From assembly GCF_002994745.2 (NCBI RefSeq), contig NC_037089.1, positions 88,250,347-88,314,346 on the forward strand: a DNA stretch of 64,000 nt. The letters are read 5' to 3'. Origin of the DNA: Rosa chinensis (taxonomy: Eukaryota; Streptophyta; Magnoliopsida; Rosales; Rosaceae). Numbering within the stretch: position 1 is the stretch's first letter; each line of letters opens with the position of its first letter. Both the position numbers and the translations under genes were made by a program. Positions 38,967 to 49,106 of the stretch are shown one piece after another. The notes beneath the pieces are model-generated. The model saw only the letters and a program-made list of their open reading frames with translations. It was not told the DNA's origin and did not search any database.

Positions 38967-40820
38967 TGAAGGAATGGATGGATTTCAAAACTTTTTAATT
39001 AGTGCGGAATTAGTTTAACCATTAAACTACTAACTAAACATAAAATCCATTCCTTTAACCCATGATCTTGGCTTATTGTGATATGTATATAAACATAGCA
39101 TGCATAGTAAGGAAGAACAAAGAGGGAGTTTATGTTCTACTCACCCTTGGAGCGTGATCTCAATCCGATCCAAGTGAACCACCAAAGTTCCTCTCCTTGA
39201 TCTCTCCTTGTGTGTGTTTCCTCCACCTTGAAGCACCTTGGATTAAGAACTCCTTCTTGTACTCCTTCTTGTGCTTGTAATCTTCTCTTTGATGTAGTAA
39301 GGAAAGCCACAAAAAGATATGGCCTCTAAGGATCTTCACCAAGTGAATCAAGAGATGAAGAAAGATGAAAGAAAAGAAGAAATTATGCAAGTGTTCTTCT
39401 TTCCTTTAATTTTGTAATGGACCAAGAAAGAACTCTTTCTCTCTCTCTCTCAAATCTGAAAATAATAGTGTGGAGACACACTTATTCTCTTTGTCCATGC
39501 TTTCACTTTTATATAATAGGAAATAACTCCAATTACTAAAAGAAAATATTGACTTTCATAAAGCCAATATTTTGGCTGGTCCATACTTGTTATTGGGCAC
39601 TAAAAATGTGTCTTGGGCTTTCATTTAAATCTCATTTAGTGAAGCCCAAGTCCACACGAAAAGCCCGACAATCGTTTAGGCCCAATAGGTTCGGTTTTAC
39701 CCGAAAAACCTAATTATGTCCAAATAATAAATCTAATTAATTATTTGGTCATAACCAACTCTTGTTTAATCTTCTTCATATACAATCTCAAGGATCCACT
39801 TATATGGTGTGCGATCTCTTAGGTTCTAATTAACAAGGCAGTGAAGTTTATAGAAACCATTCTATTTTGTTTACGAATCAAAAACTCCATTTTTGATTCT
39901 CCCTTATTATTAGGATTATAAATGTTTATTAATCCTCGGGGACTTCACAAGTCATGAGTGACGTCTTGCAACATATCATGACTACCCTAGTTAATGTAGA
40001 ATGACAAAGAACCTATTCAATTGGAATTACAATACAATACGGTCCTTCTCTAACACTATGTTCTAAATCACATCATCGGGGTATGGAATTGATATGTCAA
40101 TCCCCTAATGTGATTTTCATTCTTATGTGATTCTTAGAATGTGATTAGAAACTCCTTTTTAATCTCATTCAATGCTTTGGCCAAAGACTTATTGAATCAC
40201 ATCTTTGAACATACACCTTATTTACTTAAGGATAGAGATTCCTTATTGTACACTCACATGTCTCCATGACCGAATTGATTATACCAATGAATGCATCTAT
40301 TATATCCATTAAGGGACACAATATTATTGCATCATCAAGAAATAATCAATTCACTCATAAGACAACTATGGTGTCTCAGGTCAAAGGACTAATTTGTATT
40401 ATTGCAATTTAGAGTTCAAGTTTGACATGTAAGTAAGACTCCATACAAGAACTCTAATGATCGCGTTCAGTGTACTCTTTAAATTAAGAGCACCCACATA
40501 CTTGTATTAGTGTCTCCACACAAATGACAAGAGACATATCATCCTCCATTTTGAGCATACATAGTATGTGCTAGTCTTTCCGGATTATCAATGTCCAAGT
40601 GATAATCCTATGACTAGGAACCTTTTAGGATAAGAGTGTGAAAGAGTAAAGGTCTCACACATCTAACTCTTTAGATTACTTTCTCTTTAACTCATATTCC
40701 TTGGACCTTGTTCAATCAAATATCAAATATAAGCAATGAACAATAAACTTGCCCTTTTGATTAATAATAATTACAATAATAATTACATCAAAATGATTGT
40801 TTTAGGACACAATTCCTTCA
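38967..40820 (-). repeat. Left LTR of copia 1 (3' LTR in element orientation), 1,854 bp
   Basis: Starts TGAAGGAAT and ends ATTCCTTCA, terminal inverted ends of 9 bp. Matches 46769-48622 at an exact offset of 7,802. CT-rich blocks and a TATA-like 'ttatataata' near 39510 may belong to the promoter, but orientation-specific signals are not certain. Confidence 0.93.
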
Positions 40821-40834
40821 ATCTCCCACTTGTA

Positions 40835-41572
40835 CTAAACCCAATCAGCCATGAAACGTACACCCATCTTCTCAAGATGTTGTTCTAGCTTTGCTTGTGA
40901 TAAGGGCTTAGTGAATGGATCTGATATGTTATCAACAGATGCTACTTTGAGAATGTTAATGTCTCCACGATTAACAATCTCCCTTATGATATGGAAGCGT
41001 CTTTCGATGTGTTTGGATTTTTGATGAGACCTTGGTTCCTTGGCTTGAGCAATTGCCCCATTGTTGTCACAGTAAAGTGGAATCGGTGACTCAATGGTAG
41101 GAACAACATCAAGTTCAGTGATGAACTTTTTCATCCAAACTGCTTCCTTTGCAGCCTCTGATGCTGCAATGTATTCTGCCTCAGTAGTGGAATCTGCAGT
41201 AACGCTTTGTTTGCAGCTTCTCCAATTTACTGCACCTCCATTCAAGGTGAAGACAAACCCTGATGTGGATTTTCTGTCATTCACATCAGATTGAAAATCT
41301 GAGTCTGTGTATGCTTCCACTTGCAACTCTGATTGCAAATCACCACCTCCATAAACGAGGAATAAATCTTTAGTCCTTCTCAAGTACTTAAGGATATTCT
41401 TAACAGCATTCCAGTGTTCTAAACCTGGATTGGACTGATATCGACTAGTTATGCTTACGCCATAACTGATATCAGGTCTTGTGCATAGCATCGCATACAT
41501 GAGGCTCCCTATTACAGATGCATATGGGATCTTGCTCATCTTTTGCACTTCCTCAATCGTTTGTGGGCACAT
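40835..41572 (-). CDS. Copia 1 pol fragment: RNase H and C-terminus
   Basis: Encodes the connection and RNase H part of the polyprotein: [40 protein letters not shown] (first Asp motif), TTEAEYIAASEAAKEAVW (Glu motif) and KHIERRFHIIREIVNRGDI, ending GVRFMADWV. The frame is open to its stop close to the polypurine tract. It is separated from the upstream RT fragment by a frame change near 41,600, so it is a broken part of pol rather than a separate gene. Confidence 0.85.
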   Translation of the reverse strand: MCPQTIEEVQKMSKIPYASVIGSLMYAMLCTRPDISYGVSITSRYQSNPGLEHWNAVKNILKYLRRTKDLFLVYGGGDLQSELQVEAYTDSDFQSDVNDRKSTSGFVFTLNGGAVNWRSCKQSVTADSTTEAEYIAASEAAKEAVWMKKFITELDVVPTIESPIPLYCDNNGAIAQAKEPRSHQKSKHIERRFHIIREIVNRGDINILKVASVDNISDPFTKPLSQAKLEQHLEKMGVRFMADWV

Positions 41573-42011
41573 TTTCTTAGAAAGGTGAATGCCATGTCTG
41601 ACAGGCAGAAAACCCTTCTTAGTTCCATGTGAAATCTATTCAGCACTTTGTCTATGTACAAGGATTGAGATAATCCAATTAATCTCTTTGATCTATCTCT
41701 ATAGATCTTTATTCCTAATACATAGGCAGCTTCTCCAAGATCCTTCATAAGGAAGGTCTTGGACAACCAAACTTAATTGAAGATAACATTCCTACATCAT
41801 TCCCAACAAGTAGGATGTCATCTACATAAAGTACAAGGAACACAACAACACTCCCACTGACCTTCTTGTAAACACAAGGTTCATCCATATTTTGTGTGAA
41901 ATCAAAAGATTTGACTGCATCATCAAAACTGATGTTCCAACTCCTTGAAGCTTGCTTATATCCGAATAGATTTAACCATGGCAACAGGAGAGAACGTATC
42001 TTCATAGTCAA
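41536..42011 (-). pseudogene. Copia 1 reverse transcriptase remnant in two frames
   Basis: Minus strand 42011 to about 41775 reads KQASRSWNISFDDAVKSF and VVVFLVLYVDDILLVGND, the catalytic YVDD box. A one-base loss at about 41765-41775 moves the frame, which then reads MKDLGEAAYVLGIKIYRDRS. A second frame change occurs near 41620. Upstream, the sequence jumps from the MVKSIRI motif straight to GYKQASRSWN, so the stretch of roughly 60-70 residues holding the first catalytic Asp of RT is missing. The polymerase is therefore non-functional as read. Confidence 0.82.
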
Positions 42012-44613
42012 TGCCCTCTCTTTGCTTATAGCCCTTTGCCACCAACCTTGCTTTGTAGGTTTCTATTTTACCATCTGAACCTATCTTTTTCTTGAAGACC
42101 CATTTGTTTCCAATTGGTCTAATACCAGGTGGAGGGTCAACGAGAGTCCAGACTTGATTGGTATACATAGAGTCAATCTCGGATTCCATGGCTTCTTGCC
42201 ATTCCTTTGAGTCAACATTTGACATTGCTTCATTATAACTAGAAGGATCATACAGGTTTTCATTGTCACCAAGGAGATTTAACTCCCCAAGGCTTTCATG
42301 ACACAAACCATACCTCTTGGGAGGTATCCGGATCCTACTAGAAATTCTTGGAGTTTGTGTTATAGTTGGTTCAGGAAGTTGTTCAATGGGAAATGGAGTG
42401 TTAGTTTGTGGCTTGTTGGACACTTCCTTGAGTTCTACCATTTGCTCAACATTTCCATCAAGGACGTAGTCCCTTTCAAGGAAAGTGGCATTCCTGCTAA
42501 CAAACACCTTTTGTTCTTCAGGTTGATAGAAATAATATCCTAAACTATCTTTAGGATATCCCACAAATAAACACTTGCTTGATCTAGCTTCAAGCTTGCC
42601 TGCTTCTAGTCTTTTGACATAAGCTGGACAACCCCAAATCTTAATATGATTGAGACTTGGTTTCTTCCCATGCCACATCTCATATGGTGTAAGAGGGACG
42701 GACTTGGAAGGCACTTTATTCAACAAATAAATTGCTGTTTGAAGTGCATATCCCCAAAAGGATATAGGTAAATCAGTATAGCTCATCATGGAACGAACCA
42801 TGTCTAACAAAGTTCGATTTCTCCTTTCAGAGACACCATTGAGTTGTGGTGTTCCAGGAGGAGCTAATGAAGAAACAATGCCTTCTTGTTTGAGATAATC
42901 AATAAACTCATTGCTTAAGTATTCGCCTCCTCGATCAGATCTTAGAGCCTTAATACTTCTGTCGGTTTGTTTCTCAACTTCATTCTTAAATTCTTTGAAC
43001 TTTTCAAAGGCTTCAGATTTGTTCTTCATAAGGTATAAATAACCAAACCGAGAATAATCATCGGTAAAGGTTATGAAGTATGAGAACCCACCTCTACTAA
43101 TAGTGGACATGGGACCACATACATCGGTATGTATTAGGCCTAGGAGTTCTTTAACTCTTGTTCTTTGTCCACCATAATGTGACTTGGTCATTTTTCCTTT
43201 TAGACAAGACTCACAAGTAGGCATAGGATCAGATCCTAATGACTCTAAGTATCCATTTTTGGATAATTTGTGAATTCTATCTTGGCTAATATGACCAAGT
43301 TTAAGGTGCCACATCTTAATGGGGTTAACCGTTTCTCGAGATCTCTTAGATCCCAAAGCATTTTCCTTCATACAGTTAATACTACCATCTAAAGCTAGAT
43401 GAAAGAGACCATCAATAATATTAGCATGACATATCATGCGTTCATTAATAGATACAAAACCACTTAGTTTATCAAAAACTACTCTATAACCATCCTTCAA
43501 AAGCATGGAGATGGAGATAAGGTTCTTTATACATATAGGAAGATAAAGACAATTATTTAACTCCAATGTATCTCCTGATGGTAACTTCAAAATATAAGTC
43601 CCTACGGCTTTGGCGTCAACTCTTGTGCCATTTCCTACACGTAGGGTGATTTCTCCAGCTTTAAGCTTCCTTGCTCCCACTAGGTCCTGCAACGAAGTGC
43701 AAACATGGTGGGATGCACCTGAATCAATTATCCAAGTGGAAGTATTATTAACTGTAAATATCGATTCAATCACATTGATCGTACCTTCTGTTGAAGACTT
43801 ATTCTTCAAGGATGCAAGATAAGCTTTGCAATTCCTCTTCCAGTGCCCATCTTTGTTGCAAAAGAAACAAATACCTTTTGGTTCCTTTTGTTCCTTCTTC
43901 TTCTTCTTTTGGACTACTCCCTTAGGCTTTATCACTTGTTTCTTCTTCCCTTTGCCTTTACATTTGGACTTACTGGATGAAGAAGAAGCGATAATAGCCG
44001 CACTCCCACTCTCTTTCTTAATTTGCTTCTCAGCTGTTACCAGCATATTGAGAAGATCAGAAAGAGTATGATCCATTTGTTGCATATTATAGTTCATTAT
44101 GAACTGAGAAAATGAATCATCTAGGGAGGAAAGAAGAAGATCTTGAGCTAGCTCCGCATCAAGTGCAAATCCAAGGTCTTGAATTTGCTCAATAAGGCCT
44201 ATCATTTTTAGACCATGTTGATGAACAGGTGCACCCCTCACATGCTTTGTCTTAACAAGCTCATTGACTACTGTGAAGCGCACATTTCTATTTCTCTCAC
44301 CAAACAATTCAGTGAGATGAAGTAATATAGAACTGGCGCTATCCATATTCTCATGTTGCTTCTGAAGTTGTGAGTTCATGGATGCAAGCATAACACATTT
44401 AGCTTGAGTGTCATCATCCTTATGCTTTTGATAAGCAACACGTTGCTCATCGGTTGCATCTTGAGCCAAAAGAGTGTGAGGGGGTGCATTTTGTAAGACA
44501 TAAGCGATCTTATCGAATGTCAATACAATTTTCAAATTGCGGAGCCAGTCATTGAAGTTTGGGCCCTCAAGACGATTTTCATTGAGAATTTTGGTGATAG
44601 GGTGTCCTGACAT
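41956..44613 (-). CDS. Copia 1 gag-protease-integrase-RT(partial) open frame
   Basis: An uninterrupted 885-residue frame starting MSGHPITKILNENRLEG. Gag of the UBN2/retrotran type occupies about residues 1-230. A CCHC zinc knuckle CFFCNKDGHWKRNC is near 247. The aspartic protease motif is IIDSGASHHVC (near 296). The integrase has an HHCC finger (HLKLGHISQDRIHKL with CESCLKGK), then HTDVCGPM, RSDRGGEY and the NGVSERRNRTLLDMVRSMM region. RT begins with NKWVFKKKIGSDGKIETYK and stops at MVKSIRI because a deletion shifts the frame. Gag, protease and integrase look intact, so this copy could still contribute proteins in trans. Confidence 0.88.
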   Translation of the reverse strand: MSGHPITKILNENRLEGPNFNDWLRNLKIVLTFDKIAYVLQNAPPHTLLAQDATDEQRVAYQKHKDDDTQAKCVMLASMNSQLQKQHENMDSASSILLHLTELFGERNRNVRFTVVNELVKTKHVRGAPVHQHGLKMIGLIEQIQDLGFALDAELAQDLLLSSLDDSFSQFIMNYNMQQMDHTLSDLLNMLVTAEKQIKKESGSAAIIASSSSSKSKCKGKGKKKQVIKPKGVVQKKKKKEQKEPKGICFFCNKDGHWKRNCKAYLASLKNKSSTEGTINVIESIFTVNNTSTWIIDSGASHHVCTSLQDLVGARKLKAGEITLRVGNGTRVDAKAVGTYILKLPSGDTLELNNCLYLPICIKNLISISMLLKDGYRVVFDKLSGFVSINERMICHANIIDGLFHLALDGSINCMKENALGSKRSRETVNPIKMWHLKLGHISQDRIHKLSKNGYLESLGSDPMPTCESCLKGKMTKSHYGGQRTRVKELLGLIHTDVCGPMSTISRGGFSYFITFTDDYSRFGYLYLMKNKSEAFEKFKEFKNEVEKQTDRSIKALRSDRGGEYLSNEFIDYLKQEGIVSSLAPPGTPQLNGVSERRNRTLLDMVRSMMSYTDLPISFWGYALQTAIYLLNKVPSKSVPLTPYEMWHGKKPSLNHIKIWGCPAYVKRLEAGKLEARSSKCLFVGYPKDSLGYYFYQPEEQKVFVSRNATFLERDYVLDGNVEQMVELKEVSNKPQTNTPFPIEQLPEPTITQTPRISSRIRIPPKRYGLCHESLGELNLLGDNENLYDPSSYNEAMSNVDSKEWQEAMESEIDSMYTNQVWTLVDPPPGIRPIGNKWVFKKKIGSDGKIETYKARLVAKGYKQREGIDYEDTFSPVAMVKSIRI

Positions 44614-46753
44614 ATTGCAATCTACATAACATAAAAAATAAAATAAATAAGATTTATTTTAAAACCAAGTGACTCGGGTCTTAAGAATCAAATGGCACCC
44701 TCTCACTATTTTATCAAATTCCAAATCCCTCAAGGAATTCGAGAGTATAAATTAAAACTCTTAGTGAGTATGGAAGACTCATATTCATTAAGCCAACCGC
44801 ATCATAATAGAACTATAAGTCAACTTAATTTCCATGAGAGGATACTCTTATCCAATCACATCAAATGTGAATATCCATAACTTTGGCCTCTAAAGTAATT
44901 AAGTCTCACCATAATAGGATATTGATAAATTACTTTAGTTAAGCTATACCCATCATCTCATGTAAGTATAGAGATCAAAAATTAAATCTCATCATAATAG
45001 AATATTGACCAAGATTTGTCCCTACCTTACAACATCAAATGTTGAATAACCTCTCTTTAATGCTCCTAGCAAGAAATACCTCCGTTCGGAATGATATTCA
45101 CATGCAAGAACATCTACTAGGAGATTACAATGTTGGAAGGCCACAAAGAAGCATTCATAATGTCTTCTTCGTTTTTCAACTTAATATCACTTTTGAGGGA
45201 ATTTTAAGGTCTCATCTTTAATAATCTCATTAATAACAATCACATTGCATTTGCTTTGATCCTAATGCAATCACACATTCATTATACTTGATCTATAATA
45301 AAATACTCCCACTATTTGTTTTCAGAAAACAATTTGATTTCATCAAAAACATTTTTCAAATGGAATCATGGGAAATATAAAATTACTTGATCAAGTGCAA
45401 TGGACATGCAATTATAATAGGTCACATAGGATGATTATGGACTTGTTGTTTGATCCAACATGAGCCAACATGTTGGATCAAGGTCATGTTTGGGTGGTTG
45501 ATTTTAATTACGCGTAACGATTACGAAAATTAAATAACTAAGCTAAGCTATTACACTTTGCACTTGAACTCCTTTCAAGGCTAGATGACTTCAAACTTCT
45601 TCTTTGGATCATCCTCATGTGCATCCATCTTCGATTACAAGAGTGGATTAGGGGCATACAAGCTCCCATTTAAATTTAATCAAACTTGAATAAATTAAAT
45701 AAGCTACTTAGTTACACAACCAAATGAATTAACTACTTTAATTACATAACCCAAATGAATTAACTACTTTAATTACATAACCACATTCATTCAAAATGAA
45801 TAGTCGGCCAATCACATGCTCAATTATATTTGGCCATAGTCCATAATCATCCTTTAATTAACCAAGATTAATAAGGTTAATTAAACAAGCATAATTAACT
45901 CAATCAAAATAAGTTAACCACTAAATTACTTTAATTTAATGCAAGTAAATTAGTTGAGTGATTTAGGGGATGATGATGTCTTACATCATGCATCACTAAC
46001 TTTTGGTGAGTAATTTAGGGGATGATGTCTCACATCACTTTTGATGAGTGATTTAGGGGATGATGTTTTACATCATGCATCACCAACTTTTGGTGAGTGA
46101 TTTAGGGGATGATGTTTTACATCATGATTCACCAACTTTTGGTGAGTAATTTAGGGAGACATGTCTCTTATCTTATTCCAACTTTTGGTGGGTAATTTAG
46201 AGAAACTAATAGTAAAGATGACTAACTCTACCAACCTTTTGGTGAGGGAATCATGGAAATGATTTTATGTCATCACTAACTATTGGATAAATTTCAATTC
46301 ATGAATTTATGGATCAAAAGTGAAAGCAAACACCATGAAAAATTAGCTAGTTCATAACTAGTTTAGACATGTTCCAAAGCTGGAAATAAAATTCCAGCTT
46401 TGTGTTCTTCCATTGAACATTTGTTTACTTCATCTTTGAAGCCAAAAATCATGCATACCCTAAAACATATATAATCTAATATGTTTCTAAGATTAACACT
46501 TTAATTAAGAAACATATAGAACCCCTTAATACAATCTTATATGCATCAAAGTTTCATAAAACTTAAACCACTTCCTACATGTAATTTCCAGAAACTTTTT
46601 CTAGCTATCATAAAATCTACCTTACATCACATGCTTCATAACTTTTATGATAAAGCAAATTTTATGATCTGAATTACATATTACTCTAAGCTTAAGAAAA
46701 TCACATCAACCAACATACTTAGCCATGTTTATAACATACCAAATTAAGCCAAT
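44614..46753 (-). other. Copia 1 untranslated leader with internal minisatellite
   Basis: About 2.1 kb lies between the primer-binding site and the gag start, long for a copia leader. At about 45955-46200 a roughly 48-bp unit containing 'atttaggggatgatg', 'tacatca' and 'caacttttggtgagt' repeats four to five times with length variation. A smaller duplication, 'aattaactactttaattacataacc', occurs at about 45726-45784. No long frame is present. Confidence 0.7.
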
Positions 46754-46766
46754 GGCTCTGATACCA
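46754..46766 (-). promoter_or_regulatory. Primer-binding site of copia 1 (initiator tRNA-Met)
   Basis: Minus-strand TGGTATCAGAGCC is complementary to the 3' end of plant initiator tRNA-Met and sits two bases inside the LTR. It confirms element orientation. Confidence 0.9.
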
Positions 46767-46768
46767 AT

Positions 46769-48622
46769 TGAAGGAATGGATGGATTTCAAAACTTTTTAA
46801 TTAGTGCGGAATTAGTTTAACCATTAAACTACTAACTAAACATAAAATCCATTCCTTTAACCCATGATCTTGGCTTATTGTGATATGTATATAAACATAG
46901 CATGCATAGTAAGGAAGAACAAAGAGGGAGTTTATGTTCTACTCACCCTTGGAGCGTGATCTCAATCCGATCCAAGTGAACCACCAAAGTTCCTCTCCTT
47001 GATCTCTCCTTGTGTGTGTTTCCTCCACCTTGAAGCACCTTGGATTAAGAACTCCTTCTTGTACTCCTTCTTGTGCTTGTAATCTTCTCTTTGATGTAGT
47101 AAGGAAAGCCACAAAAAGATATGGCCTCTAAGGATCTTCACCAAGTGAATCAAGAGATGAAGAAAGATGAAAGAAAAGAAGAAATTATGCAAGTGTTCTT
47201 CTTTCCTTTAATTTTGTAATGGACCAAGAAAGAACTCTTTCTCTCTCTCTCTCAAATCTGAAAATAATAGTGTGGAGACACACTTATTCTCTTTGTCCAT
47301 GCTTTCACTTTTATATAATAGGAAATAACTCCAATTACTAAAAGAAAATATTGACTTTCATAAAGCCAATATTTTGGCTGGTCCATACTTGTTATTGGGC
47401 ACTAAAAATGTGTCTTGGGCTTTCATTTAAATCTCATTTAGTGAAGCCCAAGTCCACACGAAAAGCCCGACAATCGTTTAGGCCCAATAGGTTCGGTTTT
47501 ACCCGAAAAACCTAATTATGTCCAAATAATAAATCTAATTAATTATTTGGTCATAACCAACTCTTGTTTAATCTTCTTCATATACAATCTCAAGGATCCA
47601 CTTATATGGTGTGCGATCTCTTAGGTTCTAATTAACAAGGCAGTGAAGTTTATAGAAACCATTCTATTTTGTTTACGAATCAAAAACTCCATTTTTGATT
47701 CTCCCTTATTATTAGGATTATAAATGTTTATTAATCCTCGGGGACTTCACAAGTCATGAGTGACGTCTTGCAACATATCATGACTACCCTAGTTAATGTA
47801 GAATGACAAAGAACCTATTCAATTGGAATTACAATACAATACGGTCCTTCTCTAACACTATGTTCTAAATCACATCATCGGGGTATGGAATTGATATGTC
47901 AATCCCCTAATGTGATTTTCATTCTTATGTGATTCTTAGAATGTGATTAGAAACTCCTTTTTAATCTCATTCAATGCTTTGGCCAAAGACTTATTGAATC
48001 ACATCTTTGAACATACACCTTATTTACTTAAGGATAGAGATTCCTTATTGTACACTCACATGTCTCCATGACCGAATTGATTATACCAATGAATGCATCT
48101 ATTATATCCATTAAGGGACACAATATTATTGCATCATCAAGAAATAATCAATTCACTCATAAGACAACTATGGTGTCTCAGGTCAAAGGACTAATTTGTA
48201 TTATTGCAATTTAGAGTTCAAGTTTGACATGTAAGTAAGACTCCATACAAGAACTCTAATGATCGCGTTCAGTGTACTCTTTAAATTAAGAGCACCCACA
48301 TACTTGTATTAGTGTCTCCACACAAATGACAAGAGACATATCATCCTCCATTTTGAGCATACATAGTATGTGCTAGTCTTTCCGGATTATCAATGTCCAA
48401 GTGATAATCCTATGACTAGGAACCTTTTAGGATAAGAGTGTGAAAGAGTAAAGGTCTCACACATCTAACTCTTTAGATTACTTTCTCTTTAACTCATATT
48501 CCTTGGACCTTGTTCAATCAAATATCAAATATAAGCAATGAACAATAAACTTGCCCTTTTGATTAATAATAATTACAATAATAATTACATCAAAATGATT
48601 GTTTTAGGACACAATTCCTTCA
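46769..48622 (-). repeat. Right LTR of copia 1 (5' LTR in element orientation), 1,854 bp
   Basis: Same sequence and length as 38967-40820 as far as read, followed at once by the ATATT target duplication (48623-48627). In element orientation this LTR would drive transcription leftward. Confidence 0.93.
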
Positions 48623-48627
48623 ATATT

Positions 48628-48760
48628 ATGACTATCGAAAATTCTATTGGAGGGCAATAGACGTCTATTAGGGAGCAATAGAGCAATAGATCTTTATTGC
48701 CTCTCTATAGAGGTCTATTGCCCCTCTATTAAGGGGCAATAGAGGTATATTGGGGGCATA
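48628..48760. repeat. Palindrome-rich repeat right of copia 1
   Basis: Continues the repeat interrupted by copia 1. It has 'caatagacgtctatta' at about 48655-48670, then 'tctatagaggtctattgcccctctattaaggggcaatagagg' type nested inverted pieces (shown here only in part by position, about 48700-48740). Hairpin potential is strong. Beyond 48760 the sequence is GC-richer with repeated 'ccgg' and leads to a CT tract at about 48900-48931. Confidence 0.55.
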
Positions 48761-48964
48761 AAAACATTTCCGGTGAGATTTTAGGCAAATTCCGGTGGGC
48801 AGCAACCTGTGACCGGATTCCCGCGGCCAGTAACCGGAATCCGGCGAAAGTTGGCTGAAATCCAGCGGTCGGTGACCGGGCTCTGGCGAAGTCTGCTATG
48901 GTTTCTCTCTCTTTCATTTTCTCTCTCTCTAAGTAACAAAGGGGTGATGGTAAAATGACAAAGT

Positions 48965-49100
48965 GGTGTTAGCTCAATGGTTAGAGCACCCACTACCTAT
49001 GTACAAAGTCATGGGTTTAAGTCACCATGGGGGCAGGAGTTAAACCTTTTGATCATCTTTAAAAAAATATAAAAATAAAAAATAAATAAAAAGGTGGGGG
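48965..49100 (+). repeat. tRNA-derived SINE-like element with A-rich tail
   Basis: 'tagctcaatggttagagca' (48970-48987) fits a tRNA D-arm and A box. 'atgggtttaagtcac' (about 49011-49025) fits a T-arm and B box, with 'catgg/ccatg' able to pair. An A-rich tail of 'aaaaaaataaaaataaaa' type follows at about 49060-49092. 'ggtaaaatg' occurs just before (48947-48955) and after (about 49098-49106), a possible target duplication. It is not a valid tRNA gene: the anticodon arm does not pair properly. Confidence 0.55.
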
Positions 49101-49106
49101 TAAAAT

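Larger units (their letters stand above)
38967..48622 (-). mobile_element. Copia 1: full-length Ty1/copia LTR retrotransposon with damaged pol
   Basis: A 9,656-bp element on the minus strand, bounded by 1,854-bp LTRs that begin TGAAGGAAT and end ATTCCTTCA, and flanked by ATATT target duplications. The primer-binding site (complement of plus 46754-46766; TGGTATCAGAGCC on the minus strand) matches the 3' end of initiator tRNA-Met. A polypurine tract (AAGTGGGAGAT on the minus strand, plus 40821-40831) abuts the other LTR. The two LTRs are of equal length and I found no difference on reading them, so insertion is recent. Domain order gag, protease, integrase, RT, RNase H is that of copia. The RT region has an internal deletion and two further frame breaks, so this copy cannot make its own full polyprotein. 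Confidence 0.93.

Noticed and set aside
45955..46200. CRISPR-like array
   Set aside because: Units are contiguous and variable without unique spacers, and this is plant nuclear DNA; it is a minisatellite in a retroelement.
38967..48622. Integrated virus instead of a retrotransposon
   Set aside because: Ty1/copia domain order, initiator tRNA-Met primer site and absence of any envelope or movement gene fit an ordinary plant copia element.
48965..49040. Functional tRNA gene
   Set aside because: D-arm and T-arm are tRNA-like, but there is no well-paired anticodon arm and the A-rich tail points to a SINE.
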